11,366 nt of DNA from the NCBI GenBank assembly GCA_902535565.1, contig CACAUH010000043.1:1-11366 (forward strand), given 5' to 3'. How positions within the stretch are numbered: position 1 is the first letter of the stretch; each line of letters begins with the position of its first letter. The notes beneath the pieces were generated by a model. It worked only from the letters and a program-made list of their open reading frames with translations, was not told the DNA's origin and made no database searches. The stretch comes from an uncultured Bacteroidota bacterium (GTDB taxonomy: Bacteria > Bacteroidota > Bacteroidia > Flavobacteriales > UA16). Below are positions 6,173 to 11,366 of this stretch, one piece after another. A program made the translations under genes and the position numbers.

Positions 6173-7444
6173 TTGCTCGACGCATTGCATCAGGATTTGG
6201 GAAAGCCGGAGGCTGAGGCGCGATTGACTGAGTTTTTTCCCATTAGAAAGGAGATTTCGTTCATTCGCCGGCACCTTGGAGAGTGGATGCGACCCGATCG
6301 GCGGCCCACCCCGTTATCATTGTTTGGGACTGTTTCGGAAGTCGTGAATCAACCGAAAGGGGTTGTCTTGGTCATTGCACCTTGGAACTTCCCCTTGCTT
6401 CTGACGATGAAGCCTGTAATTGCCGCTTTGGCGGCGGGTAACCGGGTATTGGTCAAGCCACCTGAACAAGCGCCAGCGACATCTAAGGTGATGGCGGATT
6501 GGATGGCCAAATCCTTGCCAAAGGACCGTGTGCAAATGATTCTTGGCGGGCCAGATGAGGCAGCACATTTGACAACGTTGCCCTTTGATCACATCTTCTT
6601 TACTGGAGGCACGGTGACGGGCAGGAAGGTGATTCGATCAGCAGCCGAGAACTTGACACCGCTGACCCTTGAATTGGGTGGCAAGAGTCCCGCGATTGTC
6701 GATGGGTCGATGAGTCCTGATTTGGTGGCTGGACGGATATGTTGGGGTAAAGCCCTGAATTCTGGTCAAGTGTGCATTGCGCCTGATTATTTGCTGGTGA
6801 AAGACACGGCAATGGAAGACACATTGTCGGCTTTGGTTCGAACTTGGGATCGGTGGTTTGGAGATGATGTGGCTGCATCGAATTCGTATGCGAGGGTAGT
6901 CAATGAACGGGAATTTGACCGCCTAGTGGAGACCCTAGATGATGCGGTTTCTAAAGGAGCCACGGTTCGCTATGGGGGGGCGCACGACAGGACCCGTCTT
7001 TTCATGGAGCCGACCATTTTAACCGGTGTAAATTCGGGCATGCGGGTCATGCAGGAGGAGGTTTTTGGCCCGCTGCTTCCTGTGATGAGTTGGTCTGACT
7101 CTACCGAAGTCCCTGATATTGTTGCGGAAGTGAAGGATCATCCATTGGCGATGTATATTTTTTCGAAGCATCGGCGGTCGATCAGGATGTGGCTTGGGGC
7201 ATCGCGTTCCGGGACGGTCGGTATCAGAGAAGTGGTGGTCCATTTTTCCAACCCGAGTCTTCCCTTTGGCGGTGTTCAGGCCAGTGGTTCAGGGCGTTCT
7301 AACGGAAGGGCGTCTTTCGATGAGTTTTCCAATCAGCGGAGCGTACTCAGGAAACGACTTCCGTTTACATTGGTGCCCCTCTCCTTTCCTCCGTTTGATT
7401 CACCAAAGGAGGCTTTGGCCAGGTGGATTTCAAGGCGCCTCTGA
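6173..7444 (+). CDS. Aldehyde dehydrogenase, ALDH3-like; open frame after the internal stop
   Basis: This enzyme family oxidises aldehydes to carboxylic acids with NAD(P)+. The open part from the TTG at 6173 codes for 423 residues and keeps all the catalytic core. It shows VIAPWNFPL at 67-75 (active-site Asn72), FTGGTVTG at 143-150 in the cofactor fold, ELGGKSP at 167-173 with general-base Glu167, and NSGQVCIAPDY at 196-206 with nucleophile Cys201. EEVFGPLLPV follows at 295-304, and LPFGGVQASGSGR at 363-375. The hydrophobic tail of membrane-bound family members is not evident. The TTG start is only the first usable codon after the TAG at 6158; no Shine-Dalgarno sequence supports it, and the missing N-terminus lies just upstream in frame. 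Whether functional protein is made is therefore uncertain. It sits between the SPFH gene (overlapping at the presumed original TTG) and the transferase-like gene, 27 bp downstream. The natural substrate cannot be told from the sequence. Confidence 0.85.
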   Translation: MLDALHQDLGKPEAEARLTEFFPIRKEISFIRRHLGEWMRPDRRPTPLSLFGTVSEVVNQPKGVVLVIAPWNFPLLLTMKPVIAALAAGNRVLVKPPEQAPATSKVMADWMAKSLPKDRVQMILGGPDEAAHLTTLPFDHIFFTGGTVTGRKVIRSAAENLTPLTLELGGKSPAIVDGSMSPDLVAGRICWGKALNSGQVCIAPDYLLVKDTAMEDTLSALVRTWDRWFGDDVAASNSYARVVNEREFDRLVETLDDAVSKGATVRYGGAHDRTRLFMEPTILTGVNSGMRVMQEEVFGPLLPVMSWSDSTEVPDIVAEVKDHPLAMYIFSKHRRSIRMWLGASRSGTVGIREVVVHFSNPSLPFGGVQASGSGRSNGRASFDEFSNQRSVLRKRLPFTLVPLSFPPFDSPKEALARWISRRL

Positions 7445-7471
7445 CCGCGTCCTGACGTATCTTGCGCGGGC

Positions 7472-8545
7472 ATGCTCGTGCAAACGCATTTTCCGAGGAA
7501 GTTGGCGCCACAGCGTTACGACCAATATCTGGCTTCTGGATGGTTCCGGGGAAGTGTTATGCTCTACAAAGTGGACCTCTTGTGTATTGAGTCGGGCATT
7601 TTCGGCGTGGTCAATGTCCGGATGAATTTGGACCGTTTTGAGCTGAAAAAGAGCCAGCGAAAAAGAATTGCCCGCTGTGACCGTCGGTTTTCTTTTAGCA
7701 TAGGCCGGGCCAAGCCCGATGCCGAGAAGGAGGCACTGTACGCCTTGCACAAAAAGCGGTTCAAAGGATTCATACACCCCACCCTAAACGAATACCTTAC
7801 CAGTGGATTCCACAGAACGGTCTTTGATACGCGTGAGGTTTGCGTGTACGATGGAGACCGTTTGGTTGCCGTGAGTTATTTCGACATGGGAGAGCGTTCC
7901 ATGGCGAGCCTCATAGGACTTCAACATCCGGATTATCGGAAGTTTGGTTTGGGGATTTACACGATGCTCAAAGAAATCGAGTTCGGTTGTTCTGCGGGTT
8001 TCAAATGGTACTACCCAGGTTATGTTCTCGATCTCCCTTCTGATTTTGACTATAAGCTTTCTCTTGGGGAATTTGAGTATTACACCGCAACGAAACGTTG
8101 GGGGGCGTATCGAAATTTTGATCCTTCGGGAACCACTGGTTTTCAGGTGCGGAGGTCCATGAAGGATTTGAAATCTGGACTTGATGCCTGCGGCATTCCA
8201 AGCACGGAACGGTATTACCCGTATTTCTCTTTGGGTTTTATGGCGCCTTGGCAACTTGAATTTTTGACCATGCCCCATTTCTGCGAGTTGGCTGAGGTGG
8301 ATGGGCGCAGGCTCATTGTGGGCTATGAGCCGCTTCTCAAAGAGTTTCGACTGCTTGATGTCGGGCACACAGATCAGTTTAGTCATTTGGTTCGCATGGA
8401 CCACAGCGCGGGCTTAAGCAATGAAGGCCTGCATCTGATGGAGATGTTACAGGTCCGTCGTGTTGTGAAGGCTTCTGAAGACTTGGGCGCCCTTCTGGGC
8501 CATCTGGTGGCGAAGGGCTGGGGCCGTCCGCCAGGGATGGCTTGA
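7472..8545 (+). CDS. Arginyl/leucyl-tRNA-protein transferase-like (ATE/Bpt, GNAT-fold) protein
   Basis: The 357-residue protein resembles the catalytic half of tRNA-protein transferases, which add Arg or Leu to protein N-termini, but it is diverged. Family-like signs are YLASGWFRGS at 19-28, RFELKKSQRKRIARCD at 55-70 (compare the SQRRxxKRN motif), LYALHKKRFKG at 89-99, LVAVSYFDMGERSMASL at 131-147, and GLGIYTMLKEIEFG at 159-172 followed by WYYPGYV at 179-185 and FDYKLSLGEFEYY at 192-204. The N-terminal Cys cluster of ATE/Bpt (C-x2-C plus a further Cys) is absent: the matching segment has only Cys38. Residues from about 215 to the end match nothing I recognise. The ATG at 7472 has no clear ribosome site. 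The gene lies 27 bp after the aldehyde dehydrogenase and 29 bp before xth, in the same direction. It could instead be a GNAT acyltransferase of unknown substrate. Confidence 0.65.
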   Translation: MLVQTHFPRKLAPQRYDQYLASGWFRGSVMLYKVDLLCIESGIFGVVNVRMNLDRFELKKSQRKRIARCDRRFSFSIGRAKPDAEKEALYALHKKRFKGFIHPTLNEYLTSGFHRTVFDTREVCVYDGDRLVAVSYFDMGERSMASLIGLQHPDYRKFGLGIYTMLKEIEFGCSAGFKWYYPGYVLDLPSDFDYKLSLGEFEYYTATKRWGAYRNFDPSGTTGFQVRRSMKDLKSGLDACGIPSTERYYPYFSLGFMAPWQLEFLTMPHFCELAEVDGRRLIVGYEPLLKEFRLLDVGHTDQFSHLVRMDHSAGLSNEGLHLMEMLQVRRVVKASEDLGALLGHLVAKGWGRPPGMA

Positions 8546-8574
8546 TTGCGCCGTCCGTTGACGAGATTGCAAAC

Positions 8575-9342
8575 ATGAAATTGGGATCGTGGAATGTGAA
8601 TGGCGTTCGCGCCGTTGTCAAGAAGGATTTTGGTGATTGGCTCGCTGAGAGTGGCCTCGATGTGTTGGGGTTACAAGAGACCAAGGCACAGGATGATCAA
8701 GTGAGGGAGGCCCTTTTTGACCTTGGTGTGGACTGGCATATATACAGTTCAAGTGCCGTCAAAAAAGGCTATAGTGGAACGGCAATCCTGTCGCGCAAAG
8801 AACCTGAGGTCGTGTCGCACGGTATAGGTGTGGAGGGTTTGGATGAGGAGGGTCGGGTCACGGCCGCTGATTTCGGCGATTTTCATTTCGTCACAGTGTA
8901 CACGCCCAACAGTTCTTCAGGATTGAAACGCCTCCCGTTTCGGATGGAATGGGACGTCGCATTCAAATCCTACCTCCAGCGTCTTGCAGAGCAGAAACCT
9001 GTAGTGTGCTGTGGAGATCTCAATGTGGCGCATCGCCCGATTGACCTAGCGCGTCCCGACGCGAATTACAACAAGACACCGGGCTACACGCAGGATGAAA
9101 TCGATGGCCTTACCTCTCTTCTGGACGGGGGATTTGCGGACGTTTGGAGAATGCAAAATCCAGACCGGGTGCAGTATTCTTGGTGGAGTTATCGCGGAGG
9201 GGCCCGAGAAAAGAACGTGGGTTGGCGTTTGGACTACTTTTTGGGGTCCGAATCTGCCCTGCCCCATTGCGGGCCTGTTGAGATTTTGACATCGGTGCAT
9301 GGATCGGACCACTGCCCTGTGGTCATGGAATACGCCTGCTAA
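8575..9342 (+). CDS. xth: Exodeoxyribonuclease III (AP endonuclease family)
   Basis: ExoIII-family enzymes cut DNA 5' of abasic sites and remove nucleotides from 3' ends during base excision repair. From the ATG at 8575 there are 255 residues, normal length. The catalytic set is present: SWNVNGVRA at 5-13 (Asn7), LGLQETKAQ at 31-39 (Glu35), VYTPNS at 108-113 (Tyr109), CGDLNVAHRPIDLARP at 146-161 (Asp148, Asn150), WRLDYFLGS at 217-225 and GSDHCPVVMEY at 243-253 (Asp245, His246). The frame is open to a TTG at 8542 that overlaps the preceding stop, but the extra 11 residues are not family-like. It is the last gene of the + strand run, and its TAA stop directly touches the stop of the convergent cytochrome gene, leaving no intergenic terminator. 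Confidence 0.95.
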   Translation: MKLGSWNVNGVRAVVKKDFGDWLAESGLDVLGLQETKAQDDQVREALFDLGVDWHIYSSSAVKKGYSGTAILSRKEPEVVSHGIGVEGLDEEGRVTAADFGDFHFVTVYTPNSSSGLKRLPFRMEWDVAFKSYLQRLAEQKPVVCCGDLNVAHRPIDLARPDANYNKTPGYTQDEIDGLTSLLDGGFADVWRMQNPDRVQYSWWSYRGGAREKNVGWRLDYFLGSESALPHCGPVEILTSVHGSDHCPVVMEYAC

Positions 9343-11316
9343 TCAGTTGCGCATCAGTGTGATGGTGCCCTGAGATGTTCTCAAGAAGTATTGCCCGCTG
9401 TTGGGCAGGTAAAGCCTGAGCTCATGTTGCAGGCAGCGGCCGGAGTCAATGCGTTTTCCTGTGGCATCAATCAGTTCATAGTCACCAATTGGATTCGAAG
9501 CACGTGCCGCAATCTGTCCAGAAGCACTCGGGTTTGGCCACGCTGTGAGGCTGATCACATCTTTTTCATTGACGGCATCAACACCCAAGCTGATTGTGGT
9601 GGTTGCGATGCGCTCAGGGATGGGCGCAAATTCAGAATACAGGGTTCGGAACCCATCGATGAGACTGTCCCCTTGAAGCTCCAGCATCGGGGCGACCCAT
9701 TTGGGTGGAAGACTTTGGTACCATACGGTGACTTCGACCTCGAGGGTTCCACTGTCTTCCCAACCGCTGGGCAACAGGTAGTTGACTTTATCAGAGCCAG
9801 AACCCTCTTCTCCTTCTGTGTTGAAGTTGAAGTTGGGGTCGGAGAGCGCTGCGCCGACGATGGCCGTGGTGTCATACACGACATGGGCGGTGCTGAATCC
9901 TCGGGGTGTCAATCGGTTGTCCTTTAAGTGGGCGTGGGCGCGCTCCAAGAGTGTGGTGGGGTCCCCGTTGACATCGCCCAGAACGAGTTCATAGATGACG
10001 ACGCGCTGGTCGTCTTCCACGATGTCATGGTGCGGTTCCCATGGGTTGTCTTCTTGGCCGAGGATGTGGCCCGTGTTTGGGTTCCATGCGCCAGAGTGGA
10101 AAAGCGTGTCCCCTGCTGCCGACATGGACACTTCAATCCAGGCTCGGCGTGCTGGATAGCCCGATGGGAATTTGTGTCCGGCCTTGTTGGTCACGGTGAC
10201 TTCTACCCTGGGCAAACCGTCGTCGAGGACCGCCAAGGCATCGAGGTCGAGGGTCTGCTCCTGAAGCATGGCCAGGGTGCGATTGATGGTGCTGTCGAAT
10301 TGGGATTCTGTGGCAGCGAGTTCAAGCGAGTCCACATTGTTCCGAAGCATCCGAAGCATGTGGGTGTTGGCCCCGACGAAATAGTGCAGGCTATACGGTG
10401 AACGGGGTTGCAGCCAAGCATATCCACTGGCAATGGTAACGGGATCGTCAATCTGTGGCATGTGGCAGCCCTGGCACTCCTGCTTCTCTGGTCCAGATTC
10501 AAAGACAGAGTTGACCCATTCGTGATAGGTGGCCTGTTCGATGACGGTTTCACCGGTGTATTCGCCATCGAGGTCCACACTCGAGGTGACCAGGCTGTGA
10601 CATGCAGCACAGCTTTCAGACTTCGAAATGTGTTCGCCGAAAACAGGCATGAACCCGACAAAGCTTTGCATGGGTTGCCACTGGATTGGGTAATCGTCTT
10701 TTCCTCCTCCGTATTGACCATAAATGGTGTCCTCCACAAAGTTCATTTCACCACTGAACAGGGTACCAATGCCGTTTGCATCTTGTTGGTGACAAACGTT
10801 GCAGTTTACGCCATCTAATGCAAGGCTGTCTGTCAGTGATTCGAGGAGTGAGTAATATTCTGCCCCATCATGGTGAGCAGCAAAATGGCCCACAGGGGCA
10901 TGACAGCTTGTGCATTTGTCCTCTAGTCCTGCTGCATGGGATGGGTTGGTGATGACCTCATGGCGCACTTTGGCCCGCCAGAATGGGTCTTTTGTGCTGT
11001 TGGCCATGATGGAGCTGCGCCAATCGTCCACGACGTTAACGTCCCAGCCGTCGGGCATGGGTTGCATGGGAAAGGTTTGGCCAGCGATGGAAGCGAGACC
11101 GTTGGGGTCTTTTCCGTGGCATCCGGCACATTTGCCTGAACCAGAGAACAGGGAGTTGAGTGTGTCAGGCAATCCACCGAGGAGGTCTCTGTAAATGACG
11201 CCCTCCAATCCGTGATGGTAGTTCGCACGCTGTGATTCGTTCGCGGACAGGGTCACCACGGCACTTGTGGAGACCACTGCGATAAGAATCAATGCGATGC
11301 CAACTGACCGGTTCAT
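9343..11316 (-). CDS. Pentaheme c-type cytochrome with T9SS C-terminal sorting domain
   Basis: This exported electron-transfer protein of 657 residues begins with a signal peptide (hydrophobic residues 5-24, cleavage probably near 25). It carries five CXXCH heme sites: CAGCH 63-67, CTSCH 135-139, CNVCH 172-176, CAACH 236-240 and CQGCH 281-285. A later motif, VTNKAGHKFPSGYPARRAW at 375-393, resembles the GH-x-P-(S/T)-G-x-x-x-R-R motif I recall from multiheme cytochromes; His381 may be a heme ligand. Residues 395-560 look like beta-rich sequence without further heme sites. The last 70 or so (LTAWPNPSASG, then YELIDATGKRIDSG, then NSGQYFLRT) look like a T9SS sorting domain, so it is probably delivered to the cell surface or released. 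Its redox partner is not encoded here. The ATG at 11316 gives the signal peptide. A hairpin lies just upstream. Confidence 0.9.
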   Translation of the reverse strand: MNRSVGIALILIAVVSTSAVVTLSANESQRANYHHGLEGVIYRDLLGGLPDTLNSLFSGSGKCAGCHGKDPNGLASIAGQTFPMQPMPDGWDVNVVDDWRSSIMANSTKDPFWRAKVRHEVITNPSHAAGLEDKCTSCHAPVGHFAAHHDGAEYYSLLESLTDSLALDGVNCNVCHQQDANGIGTLFSGEMNFVEDTIYGQYGGGKDDYPIQWQPMQSFVGFMPVFGEHISKSESCAACHSLVTSSVDLDGEYTGETVIEQATYHEWVNSVFESGPEKQECQGCHMPQIDDPVTIASGYAWLQPRSPYSLHYFVGANTHMLRMLRNNVDSLELAATESQFDSTINRTLAMLQEQTLDLDALAVLDDGLPRVEVTVTNKAGHKFPSGYPARRAWIEVSMSAAGDTLFHSGAWNPNTGHILGQEDNPWEPHHDIVEDDQRVVIYELVLGDVNGDPTTLLERAHAHLKDNRLTPRGFSTAHVVYDTTAIVGAALSDPNFNFNTEGEEGSGSDKVNYLLPSGWEDSGTLEVEVTVWYQSLPPKWVAPMLELQGDSLIDGFRTLYSEFAPIPERIATTTISLGVDAVNEKDVISLTAWPNPSASGQIAARASNPIGDYELIDATGKRIDSGRCLQHELRLYLPNSGQYFLRTSQGTITLMRN

Positions 11317-11329
11317 GTTGTAAGTAATG

Positions 11330-11362
11330 AAGAACCCCGCTCCGTTGCCGGGCGGGGTCCTT
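11330..11362 (-). terminator. GC-rich hairpin immediately 5' of the cytochrome gene
   Basis: ACCCCGC (11334-11340) and GCGGGGT (11352-11358) form a 7-bp stem, extendable inward by a T-G and a C-G pair and outward by AAG/CTT past one mismatch. Read on the - strand it is followed by TTCTTCATT, a weak U-rich tail. The simplest reading is the terminator of a - strand gene lying to the right of the window. It ends only 13 bases before the cytochrome ATG, so it could instead form in that gene's own leader. Confidence 0.6.
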
Positions 11363-11366
11363 AAAC

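Noticed and set aside
7784..8404. A 206-codon - strand open frame inside the transferase-like gene
   Set aside because: It is a shadow of the + strand gene; its translation is basic and low in pattern, while the sense frame shows conserved enzyme motifs and fits the operon.
9928..10739. Long open frames on both strands inside the cytochrome gene
   Set aside because: The frame with five CXXCH sites, a signal peptide and a C-terminal sorting domain explains the whole region; the others are by-products of base composition.

Overview
The window is about 11.4 kb of compact bacterial chromosome, almost certainly from a Bacteroidota member, most likely a Flavobacteriales-type environmental organism. 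The evidence is two proteins ending in domains that look like type IX secretion (T9SS) sorting domains, SprB-like repeats in one of them, mostly weak Shine-Dalgarno sequences, and a stomatin/NfeD pair of the style common in this phylum. GC content looks moderate by eye; it was not counted. I see no tRNA, rRNA, CRISPR array, insertion sequence or phage gene.

Layout, left to right. (1) The 3' part of a large secreted FG-GAP/ASPIC (CRTAC1-like) protein, + strand, cut by the left edge. (2) rpe (ribulose-phosphate 3-epimerase, - strand), whose 3' end overlaps gene 1 by 7 bp, and coaE (dephospho-CoA kinase, + strand), which diverges from rpe across 46 bp. (3) A lipoprotein isoaspartyl peptidase/L-asparaginase, - strand, convergent to coaE. 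(4) A tightly packed + strand run from about 4.5 to 9.3 kb: an NfeD-like membrane protein, an SPFH/stomatin-like protein, an ALDH3-type aldehyde dehydrogenase interrupted by one in-frame TAG, a diverged arginyl/leucyl-tRNA-protein transferase-like (GNAT-fold) protein, and exodeoxyribonuclease III. (5) A large - strand pentaheme c-type cytochrome with a T9SS-like C-terminus, whose stop codon directly abuts that of the exonuclease gene.

How the genes work together. NfeD and SPFH very probably form a membrane microdomain complex, as in the QmcA/NfeD pairing. Rpe and CoaE are unrelated housekeeping enzymes. The first and last proteins are both predicted T9SS cargo, so the cell surface is a theme of the window, but nothing shows that they act together. 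No clearly new multi-gene system is visible. The points most worth checking are the amber codon in the aldehyde dehydrogenase, the Cys-cluster-less transferase-like protein with a long unassigned C-terminal part, the secreted pentaheme cytochrome, and the hairpin just in front of its start.
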